Notes: generated by a model not told the origin, from the sequence alone. A DNA stretch of 64,000 nt from Channallabes apus (GCA_030522415.1 CM060124.1:21789754-21853753); one strand, 5' to 3'. Shown: positions 35,687 through 64,000, counted from the first letter of the stretch. Numbers and translations are program-made.

Positions 35687-35830
35687 CTTGCAACTAGCTT
35701 CCGTCCTCAAGCAATGGCTGCCGCCGAGACCTAAAGCATTGTGGGTAGTTTTCTTCTTTGCGTCTATTATTGCGATGTTTTTTTTCCCCTACCCGTATTT
35801 TATTAAACTCACTTCCGGTACAAGCAACGC
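35687..35830 (-). promoter_or_regulatory. Probable atp5pf promoter and non-coding exon 1
   Basis: A GTGACT donor at 35686-35685 follows a GC-richer segment (35687 to about 35745) containing GCAATGGCTGCCGCC, likely the 5' UTR exon. ETS/NRF-2-type CTTCCG cores lie at 35698-35703 and 35812-35817, and a GCATTGTGGGTAG block at about 35736 reads like a housekeeping ACTACNNNCAATGC-type motif on the minus strand. In tetrapods this is a bidirectional ATP5PF/GABPA promoter. Here no gene was found on the other side. The exact transcription start cannot be placed by eye. Confidence 0.5.
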
Positions 35831-36050
35831 CTTTTGATTCGCAGAGTCCCTGTAAATAAGAATCCTAACCCAATCCTAGTACAGAAGGCGGGATTCTGTG
35901 AGAAGAATCCAGAAAAAGAGGCGGGTTTTGTTTGAAAATAGGTAGAAAATAGGAAATTAGCAAGCTCATAGCTCATTATCGCCATCTACTGTCTCAACGC
36001 TTGGGCACAGCAGTAGATTACTTACATAGTGCCAGTGAGCAGCACATATT

Positions 36051-36285
36051 CACACTATATGAACAAAAGTATTTGGTCAAACCTGAATTCAACCAGGCCC
36101 CTTATTCCAAGTGAAGGGCAATCTTAATGCTTCAAGAAATCTTGCACAGTGCCATGCTTCCAAAAGAAAGGCCCTTTTCTATATCAACATGACTGTGTCC
36201 CAATGCACAAATCAACGACTAAACACATGGTTTGATGACTTTGGTGTGGAAGAACTTGACTGGTACGCACAGATCCCTGAAAATA
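36051..36285 (+). mobile_element. Tc1-like relic
   Basis: Starts CACACTATATGAACAAAAGTATTTGG and carries a degraded transposase stretch reading FGVEELDW on the plus strand. 5' and 3' parts joined by deletion. Confidence 0.65.
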
Positions 36286-36332
36286 GATAATGTATCATAA
36301 ATTTAATCATGATCATTTTGTCTTCAGACCCT

Positions 36333-36452
36333 CGATTGGCACCCTGTCCAGGGTGTACCCCGCCTAGTGCCCGAAGTCTCCTGGGATAGGCTCCAGGTCC
36401 CCCGCGACCCTAATACAGGATTAAGCGGTATAGAAAATGAATGAATGAATGA
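36333..36452 (+). mobile_element. 5'-truncated SINE tail
   Basis: GATTGGCACCCTGTCCAGGGTGTACCCCG to the GAATGAATGAATGA tail. Confidence 0.8.
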
Positions 36453-36835
36453 CAACAGTAGCCTACGGTTGATAATGCAAGAGCTTTTTTGTCAATAGTT
36501 CTCATATTGCATAATATATTTTCTGAAGTTGAGCAAATGTCAATGACCTTAGTATAAGGATTGAGTATCTAATCTGAACTGGTCAAATAGGTGGTCAAGC
36601 ATAGAAGGTGCATAGGCACACTACAGTGATTATGTGTCTCCCTCTTACACCTCCCATTGTGTCTTTCAAGCAATTCATATATATAGTCCTTTTAGTGTCT
36701 GCCAGCTAAGCCCTCCAGAGCCCATAAATGTGGAAATATGGGCATATTTTTACAATAATAAATGCAATGATATGTCAATCAATTTTTTTTTCATGTTTTC
36801 ACAACAATTTGCTTTTCTTCACTCTTGACTTCACC

Positions 36836-36912
36836 CAGTCCAGCATGTACCCCAACTTGTGCTCCCGCGACCCAGTATACAGGTTTAAGCAGTACAGACA
36901 ATGAGTGAGTGA
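36836..36912 (+). mobile_element. 5'-truncated, eroded SINE tail
   Basis: CCAGTCCAGCATGTACCCC to TTAAGCAGTACAGACAATGAGTGAG. Confidence 0.65.
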
Positions 36913-37734
36913 TGAGTGCTATAGGCTATCTGAGTATTGTTAAGTATTTGAGTATTGACCACATGCATCCCTTCATGGGCCACAATTGAGCCTGTGGTCC
37001 ATTTTCAGCACAATAATGCACCATGGTACAAAGGAAAAGTCATTTAAACTGGATTTATGAACTTGACAATGAGTTCAGTGTTCCTCAGTGACCTTCCCAG
37101 TGAGTGGCGTGTGGTAAACAATGATCTTTTCCCCCACTTTTCCTTCTTTTAAGGATGCCTGAGGGCATTTCTTTCCTTGTTTTCTTTGAGATCAAAACTT
37201 ATTTTCCCTGTGATGTCACCCCTTTCTCAGGGTAATAAAAGTTGCTCTGAGGAGTCTGGGCTTCGTTTCATATCAGAGTGCTCTATTCCTACAGCCATAT
37301 CTCTCATCCATACTTCATTCTGCTCCTCCATCCTTTTATCTGCTCTCCGTCATCATATCCTTCTGCATTATTGAAGCAAGAGGCCATTTGTGAAGCTGCA
37401 GGATAATCCATTTTTGTTGCTTTGACATGTTTAGGCTTTTCTGTTAGCTCTCATTAGTGGACTTGGCAGTGCGAATATGTAGTGATTTACTAAGAAAGTC
37501 CAACTCCAAGCTGAATAATGCAAGAAATGTTTCACACACACACGCGTGCGCGACTAAAGCTCTGGGCAAAAAAAGTGTTGAGAATGACAGAGATATTAAT
37601 TTTCACAGTCATGTGTCATGCCAAGTCATTAAGTAAAGCATCCTGAGACCACTCATGTGTGGGGTTGCATCTCAGCCAAGAGAGATGGCTCACTCATAAT
37701 TTTGCCTAAGAACACAGTCATGAATAAAGAATGG

Positions 37735-38520
37735 TCAGAGAAAAACATTTTTTAAAAGTACAATAAGTTTTCCAGCATGATAAGCACATAAGAAGCTCTG
37801 GGAACAAAACATCGAAATTTTGGGTCCATGGTCAGGGAACTCCCTAGACCTTAATCCCATGCTCCTCACTAGCCTCATGATGTTGTCCTGAGGCAATGCG
37901 TTCCACTCTTCCACAAGGGCTACACACAGTTCTGCCAGGTCACGTGGGGGGGGGGGGGTACGATCATCCAGTCTCTTCTTCAACTGGTCCCATATGTGCT
38001 CTATGGGGTTCAGGTAAGGGGACATTGATGGCCATACCATATGAGGCCCTCCAACTTCCTGAAGTCGGGCTGTGGTCCGATGTGGTGGAGCATTATCATG
38101 CGTGAACAGAAAGTTGGGGGTGTGCTGGCGGGATTGGGGGATGATGATGGATTCTATGATGTCTCAATACAATAACCAATAAACAATAACCAAACCTGTT
38201 TTGCACTGACTGGTGATGCCTGCCCAGACTGTTGCACCTCCTCCACCAAAGCAAAACCTAGGGACCATGTTGACCTCAATGTTGTCAATCAAACAGGACG
38301 GCAGATCATTGCTGCACTGTCCAGGCCACATGGTGGTCTGTTACTCGTGCGGCTCCACTTCTGGGTCTGTCTTGATGAACTCTGCTAGTAGTTCTGTGTC
38401 TTGATGCAAGTCTGCTGATGACACTTTGAGACACACCAAGTTCACGAGCAACATCTGACTGCCTGCCACTGACCCAAAGGCTCACCATGGCCAGGTGGCT
38501 CTGCTCATCCGTTAAGTGAC
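37735..38520 (-). mobile_element. Third Tc1-like family, decayed transposase
   Basis: Minus-strand pieces in different frames encode a helix-turn-helix stretch (VARELGVSQSVISRL, 38306-38488) and a C-terminal stretch (LNPIEHIWDQL, 37735-38040). The middle contains stops and deletions. Ends were not delimited. Confidence 0.8.
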
Positions 38521-38939
38521 GTCATGTGTTCATGGCTGTTTGAATGATGAACTTGGAATGACTTACTGACAATTCCAGCTTTTTATACCCACAGAATGTT
38601 GAAATTTGTGCCACAATGAAAAAGGCTGTCTTTTGGGATTGGCCCCAATATAAGGCACACCTGTACACAATGAGACCATTACATGGAAAACACAAAATGA
38701 GGTGTGTCTATCGCCCCAATACAATTGCCTCCCTATCCCAAAAATGTCTGAAGTAAAACAAACACCATATATATGACATCCATTAAGTCACTCACAATAT
38801 CCCTAACTTTGTAGTGTATATATATATATATATATATAAAACATTGTAGTGTGTATTTGCGAGAAGCCCTGCACTCAGCCTGTTTGGTGGACTCTGCCCC
38901 CTGTTGGCCAAAAAATATATAATAATAAATTCCCCACAG

Positions 38940-39287
38940 GCGGCGCGGTGGTGTAGTGGTTAGCGCTGTCGCCTTGCACCTCCAGGGTCTGGGCTCGATT
39001 CCCGTCTCTGTGTGCATGGAGTTTGCATGTTCTCCCCGTGCTTGGTGGGTTTCCTCCGGGTACTCCGGTTTCCTCCCACAGTCCAAAGATATGCAGGTTA
39101 AGCTAATTGGCGTTCCTAAATTGCCCGTAGTGTGTGAGTGTGTGTATGTGTATGTGTATGTGTGTGCCCTGCGATGGATTGGCACCCTGTCCAGGGTGTA
39201 CCCCGCCTAGTGCCCGAAGTCTCCTGGGATAGGCTCCAGGTACCCGCGACCCTGAACACAGGATTAAGCGGTATAGAAAATGAATGA
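38940..39287 (+). mobile_element. Intact tRNA-derived SINE with perfect 13-bp target duplication
   Basis: 348 bp flanked by AAATTCCCCACAG at 38927-38939 and 39288-39300. Head GCGGCGCGGTGGTGTAGTGG..., A-box-like TAGTGGTTAGC, B-box-like GCTCGATTCC, conserved body and an AAAATGAATG tail. Best reference copy of the family in the window. Confidence 0.92.
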
Positions 39288-40833
39288 AAATTCCCCACAG
39301 ACATTCTAAAAGCAGATTTTTTCTTAGCACACATCATGCCTTATGCAGACGTCTGTCTTGACTACCCACAGCTATGTCTGCGGGCTCCCTGCTGAATCCA
39401 CCCACATGTAGTAACTACAGTCTACACCGTGGGTGACACTGGCACATGTTTCTATGGCACGAGGAGCACAGGGACACAGTTATACCATATGAGGCAAACA
39501 TGTACCATTAAACACCAGTACTTCACTATGTTGAAGCTGAGTATTTCATCATGGTTATTTAAAATTACGATATATGAAATGTTGATGGCTCTTGCAAAGA
39601 AGTTATTAAGACATTAGAAATGATGTTCAAAAGAACTTGTTTAAATTTAATATAGTACTATTTATTATAAACAGTGGTTTATCTCCATATAGACCACCAT
39701 AACAATAGGGACTATCCAAAAAATTACATTTCATACAAACTTCCATAATTTTCTTTTTATTAAAAGCGCTGGATGTAGATCTGTTTTCATATCAGCTTGA
39801 TGTAGTCAGATGGTGGATGCAATATCTGGCAGTAATCCTATGCTCTGATAATTCATGTTAAAACCCCATAGCAGTTCAAAACTGTCATGCTGTTGCAGAT
39901 CCCATCTGTTCTTACACCTGTAGCTATTAAGGCCGTTTCCTCATGTATTAAGTCAAAAAAATATCTTTAAGGTTGAGGACAGATGTTGTACTCGCCTTAG
40001 TCTCTCCTACTCTGTCTCCCTCCCTGATGTGTCCTGTAACTACTTTCCCGATTTTCCTGAAGAAGTAAATACAAAAACAGTGAAAAAGGAATTTGAGGAT
40101 GTCACCTAACAATTCTGTTCATCCCAGACCAGGCACATGTATGCATATTGCATGGGATACTGTACGTAGGCAGACCTACCATTCCTTATAATGATGTCAA
40201 AAGTGAAGTTGACATAAGTGTGATGAGATTAGCAGAGGAAAAGATCAGTTGAATGTTGATGGTTATTCCAAGATTGCATGCAGTAACTGAAGGTGACATC
40301 TGAAAGTTGTCCAGGGAGATCACAAGATTCTGAAAGGGGAATGAATTACCGGGTTGTTATTGTTTTTATTTAATATGAAATAAATGTTCGTCTGATGAGA
40401 TGCCATCCATGATGAGATATTTGCTAGGTATGCCGAACGTTGGCATAAACATTGGCATCTGACAAAAGACAGGATGAGTGTCATCCGCATAGAAATGCTA
40501 TGTAAACCCATGTGAGGATAGGACTTTCGGATACTCTACTTTTGTGAATCATTTTCGACAAGTAATAAACACACTTATCGCGGCCAGTATCATTGTATAC
40601 CATTAATATTTACGCTCAATTAAATCCATTTCCGTTCCAAATTGTAAGGAATTACTTTAAGTAACTTACATCTGTTTTATTAACTTATGTGCCTTTACTG
40701 GACAACTGAATCGTTTTATCAGTACCCTCTTATAATTCATGAATACCACAAGTAGGCATCAAGTGTGCCATGTTATAACCCAAGTGTAATCTTGCTAATT
40801 TTCCCAAACTATAGACTGAAGGCACAACATACT

Positions 40834-41147
40834 CATCGCCTAAACCGCTTAATCCTGTATTCAGGGTCGTGAGGACCTGGAGCCTATCCCAGGAGGCTTA
40901 GGGCACGAAGCGGGGTACACCCTGGACAGGGTGCCAATCCACCACAGGGTACACACATACACTCACTCACAATTTGGGAATGCCAATTAGCCTAACATAC
41001 ATGTCTTTGCAGTGTGGGAGGGAACCGGAGTACCTGGAGGAACCCAACCAGCACGGGGAGAACATGCAAACTCCATGCACACAGAGACGGGAATCGAACT
41101 TGGAGCCTGGAGGTGCAAGGCTACACCACTACACCACCGTGCCAACT
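40834..41147 (-). mobile_element. tRNA-derived SINE, minus orientation, 12-bp target duplication
   Basis: Flanked by GCACAACATACT at 40822-40833 and 41148-41159. Inverted tail, body and head are all present. Confidence 0.88.
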
Positions 41148-41639
41148 GCACAACATACTACAACAGTTAAAATACAATTTATTATTATTATTTTTTTAAT
41201 CTGATGTGTTAATGTGCGTGTGAATGTTGACCGGAGGTCCTACCATGGTCATACAAGATGGAAATAACTGCAGTGGTCACTGTTGGCCTCAACGGTCCAC
41301 AGTTGGACTAGAAAGGTTTCTAGATGGATGGATGGAAGAATAATAATCTGATTTCCAACAGGTAATGACTTCGCTGCCATAAGTACTTCAGTCTCATTTT
41401 TTTTGAGCATGTTCATTATATAAAAGGTCAGCGCAGTTCCAGTGGTTTTTCCTAGCCTGACCTTTCGTGCTTATAGATTTCTATTGGAAAGTAGAGCACA
41501 TTTTTTCCAAGGGGTTGAAAATAAGTTCAAACGTCTAGTCCTTAAACTAAATAACAGGCTTCTGACTGAGGTGGCCAGACGTAGCAAAAAAACACCCAAA
41601 GAACATATGTTCCACCACACAGAAAATCTTATGTACATT

Positions 41640-43671
41640 CAAAACTTTATTTATGGAATACAGTGTATAAAGCATAGTGTTTCCAGTCAAAGCAAATGTT
41701 CCATACACTTACGTACATAGAGGAAGAAAAAGTCACAGAAAGAAAGCGAATCCTGCTTTCTGTATCTACTGTACAATGCAGTGTCATTGCATCCCTAATG
41801 CCTTCTTAAATCTCAGTCAGAAAACTGCAACCACAAACACTTGATCTATTTAAATCAGTCAACCACACCAGTGTTGTTTATGTCTTTGTTTTTTTTTTAT
41901 GATTACCAGAATAGCTCCAATTTATACGGGAAACAAAAATCCGCCCAAAAGGAAGAGTTGAACATATTGTTTAAAGACACTCACTACAGCAATGCAGACA
42001 TTTCAATGCATGCGAGATGGGTCGTTTGTGCTGAGTGAGGGCTTTCAGATTGGAGGATTGCTCATAGTGCAAAGACCCATCACTGGAAAACAAAACTTTA
42101 ATCCACGACCTGAAAATCTGAAAACCTGCTCCGAGATCACTTATTTCAATGAACCGACTCGACTACGTTTTAAACCAAAGAAATAAATGATGTAGATATG
42201 AAAAATCTGCTTTCCATTATGATTATTATTTTTTGTCCAGCGTCATTGTCTCCTGGTTGCCAGGTCTTCCCAATATCCTCCTGTGTCCTGTGCCGAAACT
42301 CAATACTCTTGTCTTGCCCATTCTGGCAACCTCTAATAAACCGACTAAAGGCATAGCACAAGACAAAGACAGGAAAGAGATTGGACTGTCTATCCAGGAG
42401 ACATGAAAGAATTTCGCCTCATTTCCTTCCATGTGGTTCGGTTTAATCACACTACGGTGCCGCTGTGTTCCAGGAAACTAGAGGCTTTTTTTTTTACTTC
42501 ACATGGGATTGTACAAAAACACAAACTTCACTGGAGAGAACATACAACCACATACAGTGAATCCCTACCTCCCAACCCCTAAACACCCTAGATCCTGAAA
42601 ACCCATTACAAAACACATCCAACCATGTGAATCCAAACAGAAAGGGAAATTAAATAGTGTGGAGAGAGAGCGAGAGAGAGAGAGAGAGAGAGATAGATCT
42701 GTGAAATGCATAGGATGAAAACACATCAAGATAGAAATATACACACTGATTTTTCTTTCCAGCCCCCAGTAGCTGGAGGAACTCAAAGTAAAAAATAAAG
42801 ATAAATGAAAAACAAACAAAAAAAAAAGACAGTTCTTGTAAATCATGTCTGTATAAAAATCAAAGCAGAAGCCGATTTCGGTTTAAGTCGCTCATTAGTG
42901 AAACTGAAGTCATGTTCATGAGAAGATGGTAAATGTTGAAACCCTGCGAAAAATGACGATCTCTAACAGGAGAAAGGACCCATCCGGACAATAGAGTTTA
43001 TCTTCATTTTTTTTTGTTGTTTTTTTATACATCATGCACTAAATAGGTACAGCTATTTTTTTTCTGCATTACGACAATACATTAGACGAAACGAAAGAAA
43101 ACGTCTTCTTTATCCATGATTTTTCTTTCTTTTTTTTTTTTTTCTTGGAAAAAAAAAAATCTTAAAATGAAGAGTTCATTCAAGAGTACATTAGGGTTAT
43201 CACTATAATCTTATCATCATGATTTTAATCCGTTTTAATCCAACACAGCACAGCTGTCATCAAAGCACACGATGGGATAAAGACACGAAAGTGGAGAAAA
43301 AGAAGAGGAAAAAACAAAACCAAACAAAAAAAGAAAGTGTCTTCATAACACTAATCAGTTATATCCCAGTGTTCAGCAGTTAAAGTAGTGTGGGAATGGA
43401 CAGTGTGGGGGACAATAGGGGACGAGGGACATCAAATCTGTAAACTCAGAAAAGATTAGCACCTGATCCTGGATCAGTGCTCAAGAGCATCTTTACATCA
43501 TGTACTGTATGAATTAAAAGGTTTGATCTGTTTATGTGCATCTTTTAGACGAGTGACCAATCACAAGTGGCACCGAAAGACATGTACTACAGGGAGTGAG
43601 TCTTTCCCTACACTGTCCAGAGTGGGGTAAAGAGGAAAGGGTTAGGGGACTACAGCCTAGCACATGGATCA
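41640..43671 (-). other. Probable app 3' untranslated region
   Basis: About 2 kb after the app stop codon with no recognised gene or clear transposon, but many A/T homopolymers. A plus-strand TTTATT at 41646-41651 is AATAAA on the transcript and may mark the end. Assignment rests on position only. Confidence 0.4.
42659..42693. repeat. (GA)n tract
   Basis: GA run with one CG interruption, in the presumed app 3' UTR. Confidence 0.85.
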
Positions 43672-59574
<15,903 letters not shown>

Positions 59575-59713
59575 CTGGAATCGAAAAAAATAGATCAACT
59601 AAATTAGAAATCTTACATTTTTATTCAACAGAAAACAATTATGGTTGGAATATACAGTACGAGTTGCATGATTTAAAGACTGTGTTATTCACCTATTATT
59701 CGCATCATTGATT

Positions 59714-59835
59714 TGGCAAATGTTTTTACGTCGGAAGCCCTTCTTGACACAACCCTCTGCATTTATCCAGACTTGGGACTGGCACAAGAAGACACTGGAT
59801 TGCGACCCCCCAAGGTTGCATTTGAACAGCCGAAA
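59714..59835. repeat. Dispersed repeat Y, copy 2
   Basis: GTCGGAAGCCCTTCTTGACACAACCCTCTGCATTTATCC, related to 24840-24960. Confidence 0.5.
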
Positions 59836-60884
59836 GACAAAGAAGTTATTCACCTATTATGAAATGGTTCTGCGCTTTTATTTTGTACTTTTATGAAGTT
59901 GCCAGGAAACATATCCTATGGGGATTTATTGCATCCGACCCTCCCTAACTGCCATCAGAAATGATCCGCGTGCGTGCGCTACATCACGTTACATGTCGAC
60001 ACACGCCACAGGCTGGATTCATAGGTGAGCGGAAAGGAAACTTGTAGGAGTGCGTGCATTACTCAGAGCACACCCATCTATCTTATAATGCTCGATTGCA
60101 TAACAGTGCGGGAAACTGGGACAAGCCGGGTAAACATCGCTGCTTCCTCATGATCAAGCACTCCACCCACCCTTCTTATCACAACGTCAGAATGCTCTCC
60201 CTTCCTTCCTCAATCATGTCCCAGTGATCAGTGGATGTGCAAGGCTTAAATCCAGAATACATCAAAGTTCTGTTTCGCAGCAGTCCACATCTGCCCTCCG
60301 GCTCTCGATTCATCATCGCTGAACTTAAAGTCCTGCCAACAAACCCAGCGGTGAACTGTGCTCTCGATCTAACCACATCCTGCATGATGTTCCTACCTGA
60401 GGTGAAGTTCTCAATGTTCCATTTCTATAGTGCTGATCGAATGAAGTGTAATTCAGCCCAGGTGTAAGAAACGAACCATAACTTAATATCATATAATGTA
60501 ACACTTGATATGAACTTGAGTGCTGGAGAAATATAATGCGGTCTCAGCGACTCATCCAAAGAAGCACTAAGCTGCAAGAAGAATCGATAAAACTACACCC
60601 AGCTCACAATTATTCAAGCTAGCTTCGGCTCAGGAACATCTATATAAATAAAAGAAAGATTATGTAACGCAAGTTTTGAAAGCAAGTTTTGATGAGTCAA
60701 ACTGTGGGTGTGTCTTAAATCGACTGCTGCCATACTTGGATATCTGCCTGAGACTTAACCTGCACCATATGAGAAAGTAAAATGTTGAGTAAATGCCATG
60801 TTATGAACAGTAATGTGTCGGATCTCCAGCATCCTAACACACAGTATGATGCAGATCAATCCCTGCTATTCGTTATCACCCAAA

Positions 60885-61115
60885 TGAGGATGGGTTCCCT
60901 GTTGAGTCTGGTTCCTCTCAAGGATTCTTCCTAATGACATCTCAGGGAGTTTTTCCTTGCCACTGTCGCCCTCGTCCTTGGCGGACAGTCTTATTTTGAT
61001 TCATACAAATTCATATTTCATACAAACTTAAATAATTCCTTTAATTGTGTAAAGTTGCTTCGCGACAACGACGATTGTTAAAAGCGCTATACAAATAAAA
61101 TTGAATTGGATTTAA
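60885..61115 (+). mobile_element. SINE (TCTGGTTCCTCT core family), near complete 3' part
   Basis: GGATGGGTTCCCTGTTGAGTCTGGTTCCTCTCAAGG, GGGAGTTTTTCCTTGCCACTGTC and tail AAAAGCGCTATACAAATAAAATTGAATTG. No tRNA-like head is visible upstream. Confidence 0.75.
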
Positions 61116-62255
61116 TAATCTAAAGAAATTTTTATTTCTCATCTGTGATTCACTCTCCGATTACGGAACAGGGCGTGTATTTGTCTGATGACGAGAGAAA
61201 TAACAAAGCTTTAACCTTTTACCCATTTCTAAAAACTCTTTTCCTGCCAACGACACGTATTAACGCTAGTCAGGAATGCGTTGTGTAATTACGTTATGTC
61301 CCATGATGGGGAACAAGATTATTATTATTATCAAAAGTATGTCATTTGGAAATGCGCACTGTACATTTCTGATACAGTACACTACAACTCAATGAATCAG
61401 ACACAAATCAGGTACCTCGGGTTCGCTGATCATTTTAAACCAGAAGGGGCCCAGACTCTAGCCTTGTGTACGTCATCATCCTTGGGAAAGGTTTGCTTAC
61501 ATTTTCCATTGCATTATTTAATGATAGAGTATTACAAGGTCATTTTGTAACTCTCACACTTTTCTCTAGCAAAGACCTTTTTTTCCTTTTAGGTTTGTTT
61601 AATATGTAAACACACTCTTCTAACGCCTCAATAGTCTCAAAAGGGAAGCCTGAAACGAAGACCAAATTCCACATGGTGCCAAGACGATACGAGTACCTAC
61701 TTACAGATGGTGTACATATCATTAGAATTTCATTAGGACGTGTTCCCATGCGGAGCCCATTAGCGCTACAGGGGATGCTTGTGTGTCTTGTGTGTCTGTG
61801 TGGGCTGGATTAGGAAACACTGATGTGATTAAGAAAGGAAGGGAAATCCTGCTTTCAATAGGATTAATGCCTGTACCAGCTTAGTACAAGCTGCTACTCG
61901 GCTACACAGGGCAGGACCGAGACACACACAGCTTTCTGCAACACATCACCAAACTGTCCACCATCAAAGCCCAAGGGCATCCGCAGGCTACAAACAAACT
62001 CACATGTTTCTCACCGGCTCTAATATTTCCATTGGAGAGATGATATTTTATTTTTTTGTGTGTGAACGTCAGGATGAAAAGAAAGAATGCTGCTCATTGT
62101 GTGTTAGAGGAAACAACAACACGAGAGGGAAGGTGAAGATGGGAAGAGGGGAGGAAGGTAATTGCTACTTAATCATTTTAGAAGACTGAATGTGCTGGCA
62201 AGAGAACAACAGGTCTTTTGTTAATAGTCTATGTTAGGAAAAGAGTGGACCAAGT

Positions 62256-62275
62256 GACACACACACACACACACA
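62256..62275. repeat. (CA)n microsatellite
   Basis: About ten CA units. Confidence 0.85.
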
Positions 62276-62559
62276 CGGACAATCAGATAGCTACTTATTA
62301 GGATTTGGAAGCTAAAGTCCTTCAAGGTCATTCAAGACTACACAGCTGAAAATCCTTTAGAGTTCTCTCTCTCTCACACTCACACACACATTACCTTTAA
62401 CGCTATACTTACGGTACAGGCATACTGGTAATATTTTTGGGTGACTGGGACGGATTACCTGCATTTACATTATTTCCTGTAGGAAAATGCGCTTCGATTA
62501 TGAAATTGTGCCTCAAGAACTCATATCATAAATTCATATATATTTGACATACATTTCAT

Positions 62560-62820
62560 CTCTATGCAAATGAGCTACTGCTGAGCCACACCCTCCAGAG
62601 AACAGCAAAGCTGAGTAACAAGCTGGAGATGGGGCCTCGTCCTATATGACATCACAATAGTGGAAAAATCTAACGGGCTTTTTTTAATTCCTGGCCAATA
62701 CAAACGTGGAAAAAGGACAAAAAGCAGGGAATGTTTTCACACAGTTTTTGTTTGAACACACCTACTGACTGCTTAAAATTACTTAAAAGTGACGTTTGCA
62801 CAATACATGCCCTTTAAAGA
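62560..62820. mobile_element. Eroded MITE related to 53033-53234
   Basis: Ends GTGACGTTTGCACAATACATGCCCTTTAAA, similar to the right end of the 53-kb element; the left part is diverged. Confidence 0.45.
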
Positions 62821-63930
62821 AGACATCTGTATACATTGTACTACAGGTGAAGTCTTGCGTAATGAAATAATTTTATTTTTTTTGAAAAATTATCTTTTGT
62901 CGATCGATTTGATTCACTGAATCAAAGAAAGTTTTGATTCTGAATCAATTGACACTGTTATTTAGGTAAACGTACAAACGGTAAGTGGTCTAAAACTGAA
63001 ATACCTTTAAGACCACTTTTTGTAATACTGCCACCCAGTGGGCTGGAGTGCAAAGCAGACGATTTATCGCTTTGTCTGAGGCATGATGTTTAAGCAAATC
63101 AACAAAAGTTACATAGCATTTAGATGTTTAAGTACTTTTCGTAGTTTTTAATACGTCAAAACCTACAAGAAATAACTGCTTAAGTCAAATAAGAGTTGGT
63201 GCAAAAATCATACTGTTCAAAACTCCACGGTTTAGCCCTGGTTCACAAAAAAATAGAGCTCCCAGTTCCAGTATTTTAAGCCAACATATAAAGAGTTGTT
63301 CAGGCCTATAGTGGCACCGTCAACCCAAAAAACCTTCCTAACACATTCATGTGCTAATCCATAACTAACTCCACTTGATAGAGGTCCATGAACCATGCAA
63401 GTCGATACCTTGCACTTCACACAGGGAAGCTGTGCTTGAAGAAAGGAACTCTATACTTTGATCTCCGGTGAACTGAGTAAAGGATCGTGCAGTGAAGTGG
63501 AAATGATGCACTCGGATGAAACCGCCTGACTCCAAACTGGTGCAAGTATGGTGTAATATTAGCCCATTTTCCTTTCTGATTCATTCAGTTGTCGTGTTTA
63601 TAAACCCAGTTTTTAAAGAAGCAAAAGTCTGAAAAGCTCTGAAAAGATAGATTTCATCATGTGGGTGACTTTTCATGACTGGGTGACTTAGTACAAGACT
63701 TTTATTACATTTTCAACTTGGCTTAAATGGTATTACTTTTTTAATAGAGCTGTCAATCAATTAACATTTTTAACTAGTTAATTACAGTTGAAGTTACGAT
63801 TTTAAAGTACTTTACTTCAGATTTACTTGAATTATAAATGTTCAATGTTAGAATAAAGAAATGCATGACAAACTGGTTAGAAGAAACAAACAATGAAGTT
63901 TCATAATGTCTCAAATATTAACATTTAACG

Positions 63931-64000
63931 GCCTCCGAGTGGCGCAGTGGTAAAGTGCTCGTCCTATCATCCGGAGATCGCTGGTTCGATTCCCGGGTGA
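63931..64000 (+). mobile_element. tRNA-like SINE head cut by the window edge
   Basis: TGGCGCAGTGGTAAAGTGCTC (A box) and GGTTCGATTCCCGGG (B box) at tRNA spacing. It starts GGCCTCCGAG and looks like a SINE head rather than a functional tRNA, but the 3' end is missing so this cannot be settled. Confidence 0.6.

Larger units (their letters stand above)
35831..41639. other. Gene-free interval between atp5pf and app
   Basis: No GABPA exon or other coding exon was recognised on either strand. The interval holds Tc1 relics and SINEs listed separately. 39300-40800 shows only AT-rich sequence with short ORFs lacking family resemblance. Confidence 0.6.
59575..64000 (-). other. app: Part of app intron 1
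   Basis: No signal-peptide exon seen before the window end. Contains a repeat Y copy (59714-59835), two SINE pieces and a MITE relic listed separately; the rest is AT-rich with no recognisable coding sequence. Confidence 0.7.

Noticed and set aside
38956..39210. ORF recurring near-identically at 20528, 28467 and 38956
   Set aside because: It is the SINE body read in one frame, not a conserved protein.
60179..60385. Minus ORF in app intron 1
   Set aside because: No recognisable family, no splice partners, surrounded by repeats; possibly a decayed mobile element but not provable.
63931..64000. Possible tRNA gene
   Set aside because: Has A and B boxes, but the acceptor pairing cannot be seen and the sequence looks like a SINE head cut at the edge.

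Overview
This window is nuclear DNA from a ray-finned fish. The three split genes encode typical vertebrate proteins. The rest is dense in teleost-type transposon relics: Tc1, mariner and hAT-like DNA elements, MITEs and tRNA-derived SINEs, plus long CA/GT, AT and GGAT tracts. The style of the main SINE and the Tc1 load make a catfish-like (siluriform) teleost my best guess, but that is inference.

Layout: (1) mrpl39, plus strand, nine exons at 1270-8849; its first exon was not found. (2) A gene-free stretch, 8903-16302, made of repeats. (3) jam2, plus strand, ten coding exons at 16303-29523, 310 residues, probably the jam2a paralogue. (4) atp5pf (ATP synthase coupling factor 6), minus strand, three coding exons at 31069-33957 and a likely non-coding first exon near 35687-35745 beside an ETS-type promoter. 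It is convergent with jam2. (5) A gene-free stretch, about 35760-41640, where tetrapods carry GABPA. (6) app (amyloid precursor protein), minus strand, exons 2 to the stop at 59574-43672 (741 residues here). The signal-peptide exon lies beyond the right edge. The app model includes the Kunitz inhibitor exon but no recognisable OX-2 exon.

MRPL39-JAM2-ATP5PF-(GABPA)-APP is the human chromosome 21q21 gene order, so the window is a conserved vertebrate microsyntenic block. GABPA is absent from its expected place. The genes share a neighbourhood rather than a pathway: two are nuclear-encoded mitochondrial proteins, and the other two are single-pass cell-surface proteins. Exon boundaries were read by eye from splice sites, and reading phase closes across every junction in all three multi-exon models.

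No wholly new biological system was found. The best leads are: amyloid-beta and C-terminal changes in app; CA-repeat tracts next to app splice donors; a 13-nt microexon in jam2 that controls its PDZ-binding tail; the missing GABPA; and several cleanly delimited mobile elements with target-site duplications.
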